The notes beneath the pieces were generated by a model. It worked only from the letters and a program-made list of their open reading frames with translations. It was not told where the DNA came from and made no database searches. Position numbers and translations under genes: made by a program. A stretch of 64,000 bases of DNA from Bacteroidota bacterium (GTDB lineage Bacteria > Bacteroidota > JABWAT01): positions 191,049-255,048 of the forward strand of contig JAIUNL010000004.1 in assembly GCA_020161835.1 (NCBI GenBank), written 5' to 3'. Position 1 is the first letter of the stretch. Each line of letters starts with the position of its first letter. This document shows, one piece after another, positions 34,708 to 43,827 of the stretch.

Positions 34708-36720
34708 ATGTACACTTTTCTCGCCATTACTTCTATTTTCCGGCTTTTTCTCTGGTTTTTCGTTTTGTACGGATTCATTGCACCCCTGCTGTTTCCAGAA
34801 CTGAGAAAGATGAAATTTGTTGACCGGCTTATTCTTTCCTGGGTCGGGATTGGCGGCATCATTATGGGTGGGATCGTCATTCTGACTTCCCTTCACATGT
34901 ACGATTTGTTCAGCATGGCCATTTTGCTTCTCGGTGCACCGTTGTTCAGATATTTCTGGACTCACCGCAAAAAAGGCATCATGATTCCCTTCCGGAATCT
35001 TGAAACCTCATTTGTAAACAAGATTATCAAACTGATTGAACTCAGAACCTTTTTCACCAAAGCAGAACTTAAAAAACGACTGACGCCAAAAAAGTCAGAA
35101 AATCAAACGGACAAATTTTATTTTGGTGTTCTGCTCGTCATCATTTTGGCCGCCGGTGCTATTCGTATCGTTCCCTCAATTGAAAATGCTGCCCCTTTCA
35201 CACGGCTTTGGTATCAGGAACTGATCAAGGTAAAACACTTGAATCTTCAGGATTATTTTTTCAATTCTGTTGATCCGCTCGGTATGCATTCTCTGATAAA
35301 TGTGGCTTCTGCCATGACCCAGGTAAGTCCTGAAATGATGCTCCATCTTTTTGGAAGTATTGTTGCCATGCTGCTCACCTTTTTAATCTGGTGGGTGATT
35401 TCACTCGTCACGTTTTACAGAACCTGGCTTGCTTTGATGGGCGCTGCAATTTATGCCATCGTGCCCACTTTGCTGACACCGCTTTCACTTGAACTTCAGA
35501 TTGAATCAAATACCATCGACTTTGCCCTGTGCTTTGCCATTCCCACCGCCATCTGGATTACCCGTTTTCTCAGGTTGAACCAAAGAGAACTATTTCCGTT
35601 TATTCTTGCCGGGTTTATTGCAACCGGACTCAGTAACCTTTTTGTTCTCTTTATCATATTGATTCCCTTTCTTATAACTGAGCTTGTTCTGATCCCATCC
35701 AACCTGAAGGGGAAATTAAAACTGCTCACTTACAGCTCCATCATGCTCGGTCTGGTTTTCGCAACTTACCTCACCGGTTTAACCATCCATGACATTGAAT
35801 TAAAACCCTTTTTCCTTGCCCAGCTTTATTCTACCAGCATGTTCAGCTATACACCCGGGCTTATTCTCCCTCTGGAATCTCTTTCAGCAGTTTATTTTTT
35901 ATTGGCACTTCTTGGAGCAGGACTTTCAATGCTTCGTAATCGTTTGGCAAAAAGACCGCTAATGTCGAATGATGTGTTTCTGTTTGTTACGTTTGCCGTC
36001 GGGGCCTTTATCTATCTTCCCATTTTTAATATTGCTTATTTCTGGGTTGACATCGACCAGTTGAATGCATTCTATTCTTTCCTGATTCCGGTGATGCTTT
36101 CTGTATTTCTCTATGTCATTTTTTCAATGATCAACCGTCATGTTTTACCTATTTTCAAATGGCACGCAGAAAAAATTCTTCCGGTACTTATTATTTCAGC
36201 ACTGATTTTCGCCCAGGGTGGAATTACGTTTGTGAGAACACTGCCTACCACCATGCCAAATGGCTTTTTCGAAGCTTATTATGAGATTATTGCAGGCCGT
36301 CTCGCTTATTCATACGCCACGGTAAGCCCTGAAATTGACAGGAATCTCGCCCTTAACCGGCACTTTTTCATGAATTACGAATTTTTCCTCAATGAATACG
36401 GCACCATGGATTCGCTCTATCACCAATACCTGAATGCACCGAAATCAAACTCCCGGGAACCTATCGTTCCCCCTTCAAGTATTTTTATTTTTGTTGAAAA
36501 TCCAAATTCTGTTTCTATCGGGAATAGTGTGCTTTATAATGCCCCACTCGTTATGCAGCAAACAGCACAATGGGTTGAATCTTTCTCAACCTTGCCGGGA
36601 CGAAAAATTGAGGAGTTTTACCGGGATGAATCGGTCATTGTCTATGAATTGGTAAACAAACCAAACGGATCAAAATTGCTTGATATTCTCTTTAACACTG
36701 ACGAGGAGAAAAAGCCATGA
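34708..36720 (+). CDS. Polytopic membrane protein of unknown function in pel-like operon
   Basis: 670 residues. About a dozen hydrophobic helices occupy residues 5-470, a charged loop lies at about 75-145 (KKRLTPKKSENQTDKFY), and the soluble C-terminal tail is about 150 residues. A PSIENAAPFTRLWYQELIK-like acidic loop after an early helix resembles GT-C enzymes, but no DD motif is clear, so that is only a guess. It is 9 bp after the GH114 gene and overlaps the next gene by 4 bp. It could fill the membrane role of PelE/PelD or add a substituent to the polymer. I do not recognise the family. Confidence 0.8.
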   Translation: MYTFLAITSIFRLFLWFFVLYGFIAPLLFPELRKMKFVDRLILSWVGIGGIIMGGIVILTSLHMYDLFSMAILLLGAPLFRYFWTHRKKGIMIPFRNLETSFVNKIIKLIELRTFFTKAELKKRLTPKKSENQTDKFYFGVLLVIILAAGAIRIVPSIENAAPFTRLWYQELIKVKHLNLQDYFFNSVDPLGMHSLINVASAMTQVSPEMMLHLFGSIVAMLLTFLIWWVISLVTFYRTWLALMGAAIYAIVPTLLTPLSLELQIESNTIDFALCFAIPTAIWITRFLRLNQRELFPFILAGFIATGLSNLFVLFIILIPFLITELVLIPSNLKGKLKLLTYSSIMLGLVFATYLTGLTIHDIELKPFFLAQLYSTSMFSYTPGLILPLESLSAVYFLLALLGAGLSMLRNRLAKRPLMSNDVFLFVTFAVGAFIYLPIFNIAYFWVDIDQLNAFYSFLIPVMLSVFLYVIFSMINRHVLPIFKWHAEKILPVLIISALIFAQGGITFVRTLPTTMPNGFFEAYYEIIAGRLAYSYATVSPEIDRNLALNRHFFMNYEFFLNEYGTMDSLYHQYLNAPKSNSREPIVPPSSIFIFVENPNSVSIGNSVLYNAPLVMQQTAQWVESFSTLPGRKIEEFYRDESVIVYELVNKPNGSKLLDILFNTDEEKKP

Positions 36721-39700
36721 CCATCAGATTCGTTTTTCTCCTGATTTTGACACTGGTTTTTCTTTCCTGTGATCAGGGAACTGATAATTTCACACCCGTT
36801 ACTGAAGAAAAAGACAACACATTGCTCTTGGTCATTATGAACAGTAAGGATGAACTCAGCCGGGGAATTACCGATAATCTGATGAAGTCAGCCGACTATG
36901 CCAAATTCCGGGTAAAAGTCATTGATGTGTCCCTGCTTCTGACCGGCATTGAAATCCCGGAATCAGTTAAAGAAATCGTGATCACTACCGATCAGCTTTC
37001 GAAATTGAAAGATACCAATTTCAGGATTCTGGTTGATTTTGCTGCCCGGGGCGGAACTATTCTGATTGCAGCAACCAGTTACGAAACCCGGCTTTTTTAT
37101 CTGATGGGACTGAAACCCAAACCGGATATGTCACTCGATAATAAAACAAGTGGCTGGGTTTTCAAGGACAACGTTTTTCCTGGAATCGATAAAATTGAAT
37201 ATGGAAAAGTGATTGCACCTATTCACGGCGGATTTTCAGGCCGTGATTTTCTTCCGTCAACAGAGATCATCCTTAAGTCATTAAAAGAGCCTTCAATTCC
37301 ATTACTTACACGAAAAAAGGTTGGTAACGGTCAGGTTTTTTACCTGAATACCTCAACCATGAACGACAAGGTTGCCCGTGGATTGCTGTTTTCAGTTGTT
37401 CTGCGTGGGTTGCCCGGCATCCCTTACCCGATTGCCAACACCTCAACCATTTTTCTGGATGACTTTCCGGCACCACTGTACAACACGATGATGCATCCGG
37501 CTGATAAAGAGTATTCTAAAAACCACGCCCATTTTGTTCATGATATCTGGTGGCCGGATACCAAAGCCATGGCAGATACGTTTGGTCTGGCCTATTCCGC
37601 AATGATGGCCATGAATTATAATGCCAATAACAATCCGCCATTTCCCTATTCTGAATGGGAAAATGGAAAAATAATTGAAAATGGAACAGTAGAAAACGGA
37701 AGTGTGAATCTTGCCAGAGATGTTGCCGGGTCACGTCATGAATTGGGTTTTCATGGCTATAACCACTTTTCATTTATGCAGCGTGACTGGCCTAATCCTG
37801 AATTCCTGGCCATGGCAATTCAATCCGTTGAAAAAAGATGGATTCTCGATGGACTTGGAGTCATGCCATCAACTTTCGTTCCGCCAACAAATGAAGCTGA
37901 TTCGGCTAGTATTCCGATTCTGGCCAGACAAATGAGTTCGCTGAAGGTTTTCAGTTCACTTTATCTCGGCGATCTGAAAGAAGGCGGAAACCGGGAATTT
38001 GACCCTGAACCCTATCATCCGCAATTTTTTGACTATCCACGTATCACGTCAGGGTATTTATTCGAAGATGAATCACGGTACAATCAGGAAGGTATGTACA
38101 TTCTCACCGGAATCTGGACGCATTTTGTTCACCCGGACGATGTTTTTCAGGAACTTCAGCGGGATGAAGACCAATTTGTAAGCCGGAACGGTGAAGGACT
38201 CTGGTGGAAAAATACACCCGGCAACCCAAAAAATTTGTACGGTGAATTCAGAAAACGAATTGTTGATATTAAAAGCCGTTTTCCGCTCATCAGGTTTTTA
38301 CCCGCCAGAGATGCCGCTCCGATCGTGAAAAACTGGCGAAACATGAAACTGGCCGTTCAGCCAATGGATTCTGTAAACCGTTTTCACATCCTCAGTGAAA
38401 ATAAAGAAGATTTTTACGGCATGTTCGTTACCAAAGATGACACCTCTCAGATTTTTAAAAAGTTGAGAGAATTTGCTCCCGGATTCCACTTTGAAAAACA
38501 TTGGGATGGTTTCTGGGTCATGATGAAAACGGAATCCAAAAGATTTGACCTGCCTGAACTTCACAAAATCCATAAGGTCGACCCGACTGCCGTTCTTACC
38601 GCTCAGAACCAGGCCAGTGCAGAATTTAAAAAATATTCTCAGGATTTTACCGTTAATTCAACGTGGAAAGATACCCGCCTTGCCGATGCCCTGAATTCCC
38701 TGAAAAAGGGTAAAAATGATCCTAACAACACCGAAAACATCATTTCTTTGAGTGTTGAATTCGGACAGCTTCAGCATGCCCTCGATTTACTCAGAACCAA
38801 ATTACTTTCGCTGAACGGCTGGATCGAAAAAGACGCTGAACGGTACACGACTTATACCCAATGGGAAAATAAAACAGATGAACTCTGGTCATTGGCTGAA
38901 ATGCGCTGGGCAAAATTCCCTACCGATTCTACACTCAAACTCGTCGATTATTTTGATTCAAGATCCCCGCAAATCGATCCGGTTGTGAGAAAAAGGTGGC
39001 TGCTCAGAAAACTTTCGGTTTATCCCGATTCACTGGCTTTGAAAAGTGCCTATTCCGCTGAAAACCAGGAGGAAGACAGCTGGCCAAAAACCAAAGCTTT
39101 TTTAATCGAACTCATTGCAAACCATCCGCAAAGTGACAGTTTGTACCGGTATGCACTTCAGCGTTCGTTCTGGTATGATAAACCCGCTGAAAGTTTTAGC
39201 TGGTTTTTATCCTTTCCTGCACACAGCCACCCCCAGCTTATTCCGCTTGCAGAAGAAATTGCCCTGCTTTATGCCTGGAGCGGAAATAATAAAACCCTGG
39301 CGCTTGCCTGGGCAGGAAAAGCCAGAAATTTTGAAATTGTGACCTATCTTGACTGGTTGCGGGAATCAAACAGAATGGCAGAGTACATCAAAACTGCTGA
39401 TCAGTATTTCACCCGCCATCCTGATGATGATTCGCTCGAATACCGGGTTGCTACCCACTTACTCGAATCTGGATTTTACAAACAAAGTCTGAAAAGATAT
39501 CAATCAATTCCTTCTGAAAATGTAACCCAAACTCAGCAACTGCAATACCGTCAAAAACTTGATCAGGTTTATTGGAAATATCTGTTTCCTTTAAAAACCG
39601 ACTATGCTTCCGTTTTTTCAGAGGAAAAAAGAAGTGAGTTAAGGGAAGAAGAATTAAAGATCAACGGCGTTTATGCTGAAGCGGGTCTCACATGGATCGG

Positions 39701-40511
39701 GGACAATTTTAAAAACGAAGAATGGCTCTGGAAAAGTAAAGTGACCTGGGGAGATCGCCGGACTTTTGTTCATGGAATTGGTGCCGACTGGATCAGCGTC
39801 AAATCGGTTATCAGCACTGAAACCATTCAGGATGCCTATTACCGGGTGAGTTATCAACCAACCTGGATACTGGAAGAAAGCCGGAAATGGCTGGATATGA
39901 AAGGTGGAATTGCCACCAACGGGGCAAAAATTTACCCGGAAGTTACCCTGTCTTTTAACCGTGCAAAGGGAGATACACTCTTTTATGTGTTGAAAACCAA
40001 TTTTGAACCTGAATACATTCAAACAGCCATCCGGTCAAACATTTATGTGGCTGATCTTGAAGGCTATGGTGAATTAAAGGTTTTTTCCTCTCACCTTTTA
40101 ACAGGCGGTTCCAAGCTGGAGTGGTACACAGACAATAACTGGGTTTCGACTTTAACCTCACGGTATCTCTTTTCACCCGACACATTAGTTGGTCTGTCGT
40201 GGCGTCCGCTTCTGGATGCCGGATGGTTGAATTCCGGAAAAATCTATGCAAGTGCTCAACCGTACTGGACGCCTGACAATTGGCTGATTGCCGGTGCCGG
40301 ATTGCGGATTGAACGAGGATGGGAATATTGGTCGGTTTTTTCTGAAATACTTATGAAGAGCAGTAACCGGCAGGGAGCATTTTTAGAAGCGTCGTTAAGA
40401 ATGGGTTGGGAACCCTTTCCCAGATTTGCAATCTCAGCAGGAACTGAACTCTCAACCAGCAGGCTTTACCGGTCGAATCTGGTAAATCTTCAGGCTAACT
40501 GGTTATTTTAG
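36717..40511 (+). CDS. Deacetylase - TPR - beta-barrel fusion (PelA/PelB-like), lipoprotein
   Basis: 1264 residues. A lipoprotein signal ends at Cys18 (LVFLSCDQ). A reductase/amidotransferase-like N-terminal region (about 30-240) is followed by a CE4-like deacetylase segment of the DUF2194 type: metal Asp248-Asp249 in IFLDDFPAP, His346 and His350 in GFHGYNH, VPPTNEADS, His469/His472 in GIWTHFVHPDD. Residues about 640-990 are helical TPR-like repeats; about 1000-1264 are amphipathic strands ending NLQANWLF, typical of an outer-membrane barrel. In Pseudomonas the deacetylase is in PelA and the TPR-barrel in PelB; here one chain appears to do both. It is the last gene of the operon. Confidence 0.87.
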   Translation: MTIRFVFLLILTLVFLSCDQGTDNFTPVTEEKDNTLLLVIMNSKDELSRGITDNLMKSADYAKFRVKVIDVSLLLTGIEIPESVKEIVITTDQLSKLKDTNFRILVDFAARGGTILIAATSYETRLFYLMGLKPKPDMSLDNKTSGWVFKDNVFPGIDKIEYGKVIAPIHGGFSGRDFLPSTEIILKSLKEPSIPLLTRKKVGNGQVFYLNTSTMNDKVARGLLFSVVLRGLPGIPYPIANTSTIFLDDFPAPLYNTMMHPADKEYSKNHAHFVHDIWWPDTKAMADTFGLAYSAMMAMNYNANNNPPFPYSEWENGKIIENGTVENGSVNLARDVAGSRHELGFHGYNHFSFMQRDWPNPEFLAMAIQSVEKRWILDGLGVMPSTFVPPTNEADSASIPILARQMSSLKVFSSLYLGDLKEGGNREFDPEPYHPQFFDYPRITSGYLFEDESRYNQEGMYILTGIWTHFVHPDDVFQELQRDEDQFVSRNGEGLWWKNTPGNPKNLYGEFRKRIVDIKSRFPLIRFLPARDAAPIVKNWRNMKLAVQPMDSVNRFHILSENKEDFYGMFVTKDDTSQIFKKLREFAPGFHFEKHWDGFWVMMKTESKRFDLPELHKIHKVDPTAVLTAQNQASAEFKKYSQDFTVNSTWKDTRLADALNSLKKGKNDPNNTENIISLSVEFGQLQHALDLLRTKLLSLNGWIEKDAERYTTYTQWENKTDELWSLAEMRWAKFPTDSTLKLVDYFDSRSPQIDPVVRKRWLLRKLSVYPDSLALKSAYSAENQEEDSWPKTKAFLIELIANHPQSDSLYRYALQRSFWYDKPAESFSWFLSFPAHSHPQLIPLAEEIALLYAWSGNNKTLALAWAGKARNFEIVTYLDWLRESNRMAEYIKTADQYFTRHPDDDSLEYRVATHLLESGFYKQSLKRYQSIPSENVTQTQQLQYRQKLDQVYWKYLFPLKTDYASVFSEEKRSELREEELKINGVYAEAGLTWIGDNFKNEEWLWKSKVTWGDRRTFVHGIGADWISVKSVISTETIQDAYYRVSYQPTWILEESRKWLDMKGGIATNGAKIYPEVTLSFNRAKGDTLFYVLKTNFEPEYIQTAIRSNIYVADLEGYGELKVFSSHLLTGGSKLEWYTDNNWVSTLTSRYLFSPDTLVGLSWRPLLDAGWLNSGKIYASAQPYWTPDNWLIAGAGLRIERGWEYWSVFSEILMKSSNRQGAFLEASLRMGWEPFPRFAISAGTELSTSRLYRSNLVNLQANWLF

Positions 40512-40566
40512 AAAGTTTAACCACACCCAAGCTAAAGCGCGGGTCTTAGGAAAGAACTCGAAGGAT

Positions 40567-40593
40567 TTACAAAGGCCACAAAGAAATTCAGAG
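40567..40593 (-). repeat. 9-bp-period repeat copy
   Basis: Minus strand TCTGAATTT, CTTTGTGGC, CTTTGTAAA in 9-bp register, about 55 bp after the polysaccharide operon ends. Confidence 0.5.
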
Positions 40594-40616
40594 TTTTTGA
40601 AACCAGAATAACAAAA

Positions 40617-40683
40617 CCACCCCGACTTCGCCACCCCCCGAAAGCGTTCGGGGCAGGCTCTCCTTAAAAAGGAGGGGAATTTT
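40617..40683. repeat. CCCC/GACTTCGCC intergenic repeat carrying the CCCCGAA hairpin module
   Basis: The phrase ACCACCCCGACTTCGCC is followed by CCCCGAAAGCGTTCGGGG (40636-40653), CAGGCTCTCC and a TCCTTAAAAAGGA hairpin. A nearly identical composite is at 50150-50220. A simpler copy without the inserted module lies at 45033-45072 on the other strand. Confidence 0.7.
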
Positions 40684-40724
40684 ATTCACATTAAAAATTG
40701 ACATAAATTTCAAGTCTATAATTG

Positions 40725-40759
40725 CCGTAACCCGTAACCCGTAACCCGTAACCCGTAAC
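40725..40759. repeat. Heptamer array, five perfect CCGTAAC units
   Basis: Five identical CCGTAAC units (minus strand TTACGGG after rotation). The array directly abuts the stop codon of the gene at 40760-41221. Confidence 0.9.
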
Positions 40760-41221
40760 CTAAAAGTGATACCTAATCCCCAGTCCTGCATCAAGATCAA
40801 CGGTACTTGAGGGTGAAATATAAAAAACCGGAGCAAGTTCAAGCGAAATATCCACCGGAAAAGAAGTAAAAAAATAAGCAGATCCTGCAACGCCCCTGAC
40901 ACCAAGTGCAATATCCTGATTGGTAATTATTTTCCCGCCAACACCATAAAAAAGGGCCAACGGATTATCTCTGATATCCAAATAATTAAAACTGTGAATT
41001 AAATAAGTGATATTCACATGCACACTATTTTGCTCATTTGAGGTATCCCAGGAAGCTGTTCCTTCAAGTGCATTTAACGAATTGAACCAATATTTCACTG
41101 TCAGTCCGGTCGGATTCCCGATCACAGCCCCGGCATGTAACTTTGATTTCTGTGCAAAAGATGAAGAAACAACTGACAGCAGTGAAACAACCAAGACCAA
41201 AAGGAGTTTGCATTTATTCAT
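40760..41221 (-). CDS. Small outer-membrane or periplasmic beta-barrel protein
   Basis: 153 residues from the ATG at 41221, where the signal peptide (LLLVLVVSLLSVVSSSFAQ) and an upstream AGGAT support the start; the frame is open to 41272. The mature sequence is a series of short strands with Gly turns (HAGAVIGNPTGLTVKYWF, LALFYGVGGKII, VDLDAGLGIRYHF). The closing aromatic Phe fits an eight-stranded outer-membrane barrel. The function is not recognised. It lies 22 bp after the pyrimidine phosphorylase gene on the same strand. Confidence 0.75.
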   Translation of the reverse strand: MNKCKLLLVLVVSLLSVVSSSFAQKSKLHAGAVIGNPTGLTVKYWFNSLNALEGTASWDTSNEQNSVHVNITYLIHSFNYLDIRDNPLALFYGVGGKIITNQDIALGVRGVAGSAYFFTSFPVDISLELAPVFYISPSSTVDLDAGLGIRYHF

Positions 41222-41243
41222 TCTTGATATCCTGATTGGGTAT

Positions 41244-42560
41244 TTAAAGTGAATTTTTATCAATTCGTTCAAGAATCATGGGTTTTCTTGCCGGTTTTAC
41301 TGAATCAACGGCAACAGAGGATCTCAACCGTTTTTCTGCTTCAGCAAGAGGTTTTTCTGAGTCTGCATGAACGGTAAACAGGGTATCTCCCGGATGAATT
41401 TTATCCCCAATTTTTTTCCTGACAGTAATGCCGGTCAACGGTGAAATCACATCATCTTTTGCCATTCTGCCTGCTTTAAGCAGAATACCAACCATGCCAA
41501 TTTCTCTGGAATCAAATCCAGCAACATAACCGGTAGTTTCCGATTTTATTTCCAAACGAACCGGAGCTTTACCACGACTTTCAGGGTTTAAAATAACGTT
41601 TACATCCCCACCCTGTGCTTTTACAATCTCAAGCCATTTCTTCATGGCTTTACCTGAAGAAATCATCTCTTTTGAAATTGAAATTCCATCCTCAACTGAA
41701 CCGGCCTTTTTACCCATATAAATCATGGTTCCGCACAAATGGTGAGTCAGTTCCATCAGATCAGGAACATCAACGCCATTCAGACAATCTATACACTCTT
41801 TCACTTCAAGCCAGTTACCTACTTCGTGGCCAATGGGTTCTCTCATGTTGGTGATGTAGGCAATTGTTTCCTTACCGAAACCAACCCCAATTCCAACTAA
41901 AGATTTTGCAAGGGCACGTGAATCCTCAAGTGATTTCATAAAAGCACCCGATCCGGTTTTTACATCCAGAACAAGGCCATCAATACCTTCTGCCAGTTTT
42001 TTTGACATGATGGATCCGGATATCAGCGGAATGGATTCTACCGTTCCGGTTACATCTCTCAATCCGTACATTTCTTTGTCAACCGGGGCAAGATCTTTGG
42101 TTTGCCCGATTAAAACGACACCGATTTCGGCAAGTTGTTTTCTATAGGCAACCAGATCAAGATCAGTTCTGAAACCAGGAATCGATTCGAGTTTATCAAG
42201 AGTTCCGCCGGTATGACCTAATCCCCGCCCGCTGATCATGGGAACGGGAACTCCGGCAGCGGCCACAATTGGTGCAAGAATCAAAGACACCTTATCACCA
42301 ACGCCACCCGTTGAATGTTTATCAACTTTGAAACCAGGGATATCAGAAAGATCAAGAATAACACCTGAATCCATCATACAGCGTGTTAGTGTGACCGTTT
42401 CATCACGGGTCATTCCGTTAAAATAAACGGCCATCAGAAAGGCAGACATCTGATATTCTCTCACAAGTCCGTCACGATAGCCGTTAATAAGCCATTTCAG
42501 TTCTTCGGAAGTCAGTGTTCCTTTATTCCGTTTTTTAAGAATCAGTTCTACAGGATTCAT
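41244..42560 (-). CDS. deoA: Thymidine / pyrimidine-nucleoside phosphorylase
   Basis: 438 residues. The family signature is KHSTGGVGDKVSL, with SGRGLGHTGGTLDKLE, the phosphate-binding KTGSGAF and the C-terminal domain ITVRKKIGDKIHPGDTLF. It cleaves thymidine, and possibly uridine, to the free base and (deoxy)ribose 1-phosphate for salvage. DeoA (thymidine-specific) and Pdp (broader) share these motifs, so the symbol marks the family rather than proven specificity. It directly follows the gene at 42561 (no gap) in a nucleotide-linked unit with pyrE. Confidence 0.93.
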   Translation of the reverse strand: MNPVELILKKRNKGTLTSEELKWLINGYRDGLVREYQMSAFLMAVYFNGMTRDETVTLTRCMMDSGVILDLSDIPGFKVDKHSTGGVGDKVSLILAPIVAAAGVPVPMISGRGLGHTGGTLDKLESIPGFRTDLDLVAYRKQLAEIGVVLIGQTKDLAPVDKEMYGLRDVTGTVESIPLISGSIMSKKLAEGIDGLVLDVKTGSGAFMKSLEDSRALAKSLVGIGVGFGKETIAYITNMREPIGHEVGNWLEVKECIDCLNGVDVPDLMELTHHLCGTMIYMGKKAGSVEDGISISKEMISSGKAMKKWLEIVKAQGGDVNVILNPESRGKAPVRLEIKSETTGYVAGFDSREIGMVGILLKAGRMAKDDVISPLTGITVRKKIGDKIHPGDTLFTVHADSEKPLAEAEKRLRSSVAVDSVKPARKPMILERIDKNSL

Positions 42561-43235
42561 TCAGAAAAGTCCTTGATTTCCATCGGAAAGTGTATAAATA
42601 AATGAGGCACTCAGTAGCAGCATGTCTGCATTCAGTTTAGGAACAAGTATTGTTTTCGTCCCATCCTGAATTTGGTTTTCAAACCGTGTCAGCCGGTACT
42701 GCAGATTAATTGAAAGAGATAATTCACGTGTCAGATAACGGTCAACACCAACAGCAAAAGAATAACCACGGCCGGTAAATCCATCCGACTTCTGATCAAC
42801 CAGTTCATAAAAACCCAAGCCAGATTCAATAAAAAACTGATCTTTACTGTTCGGATTAAATTTAATTCTGAATTCAGTGTGAAATCCGTCGAACCCAACC
42901 TGCTTACTTTTTATAATTCTAAATTCATCATTAACGTGGCTCAGCGAAATAAAGCCAATATAACCTGACAAAAAATCGTTCAGACCATATCCCAAACTGA
43001 GATTAAAGCCAAAACCAGGCCAGATTTTTGTTTTTTTAACTCTGATATCCTGACTGATCGGAACTTCAAGAGCTGTGTCAAACCGGATTTTCAAACCTGT
43101 GTGCTGATTTTCAGGTTTCAATCTGTTCATCAACTCATCAACTTTGATGCGAAGGCTGTCAGTGCTTGTTTGTGCATTTACCTGACCGGAAGTAAAAAGA
43201 AAAACAACCAATAGAAAAGCCCGGAAACCCGTCAT
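42561..43235 (-). CDS. Outer-membrane beta-barrel protein (PorT-like layout)
   Basis: 224 residues from the ATG at 43235, preferred to the TTG at 43241 because AAGGA stands 8 bp before it. The signal peptide ends FTSGQVNAQ. Strands with Gly/aromatic patterning (WPGFGFNLSLGYGLNDFLSGYIG, split as two adjacent strands; FFIESGLGFYELV; SLSINLQYRLTRFE) end in LSASFIYTLSDGNQGLF. It resembles small porin/PorT-like outer-membrane proteins. No function is assigned. It is sandwiched between pyrE and deoA without gaps, so it is co-transcribed with them. Confidence 0.75.
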   Translation of the reverse strand: MTGFRAFLLVVFLFTSGQVNAQTSTDSLRIKVDELMNRLKPENQHTGLKIRFDTALEVPISQDIRVKKTKIWPGFGFNLSLGYGLNDFLSGYIGFISLSHVNDEFRIIKSKQVGFDGFHTEFRIKFNPNSKDQFFIESGLGFYELVDQKSDGFTGRGYSFAVGVDRYLTRELSLSINLQYRLTRFENQIQDGTKTILVPKLNADMLLLSASFIYTLSDGNQGLF

Positions 43236-43245
43236 AGCCAAGTCC

Positions 43246-43827
43246 TTAGGATTTGAATACCCGTGATCCCGGCTTGATTACCGGAACACCCTCTTTACAA
43301 AGCGGACAGAAATCAGGCTCCCAGGCATTCACTTCAAGCTGAATAATCGAATAATAAGGCACATCAAAGGCTGCTTTTCCGTTTGAACGGTCAACAATGG
43401 ATGCAACTCCGGCAATTTGGTGACCTTCATTTTTAAGTAAATCGTAAACTTCACGAACCGAGCCGCCGGTTGTAATTACATCTTCACAGATCAGAATGTT
43501 GTCATCCGGAAAAATTTCAAATCCACGGCGGATTTTCATTTCTCCGTTATCCCGCTCAGCAAATATCGTTCTTACGCCGAGCAATCTTCCAACTTCCTGA
43601 CCAACCACAATTCCGCCAATTGCAGGCGAAATCACAAGCGTTATTCCGGCTGACTGATAATGTTTGGCAATGGCAGAACACAGCACCTCTGCATTTTTGG
43701 GGTATTGCAGCACTCTTGCACACTGAAAATACTGATTCGAGTGTTTACCGCTGGTGAGTCTGAAATGTCCGTCAAGAAGAGCTGAAGACGATTTAAAAAG
43801 TGCGAGAAAGTGTTCGGTTTGTGTCAT
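43246..43827 (-). CDS. pyrE: Orotate phosphoribosyltransferase
   Basis: 193 residues. The PRPP-binding motif ILICEDVITTGGS, SPAIGGIVVGQEV and LTSGKHSNQYFQCARV fit OPRTase. It converts orotate and PRPP to OMP in de novo pyrimidine synthesis. The C-terminus carries a FCPLCKEGVP motif that could bind a metal; such an extension is seen in some bacterial PyrE proteins. It overlaps sfsA by 4 bp upstream and is 10 bp from the barrel gene downstream. Confidence 0.95.
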   Translation of the reverse strand: MTQTEHFLALFKSSSALLDGHFRLTSGKHSNQYFQCARVLQYPKNAEVLCSAIAKHYQSAGITLVISPAIGGIVVGQEVGRLLGVRTIFAERDNGEMKIRRGFEIFPDDNILICEDVITTGGSVREVYDLLKNEGHQIAGVASIVDRSNGKAAFDVPYYSIIQLEVNAWEPDFCPLCKEGVPVIKPGSRVFKS

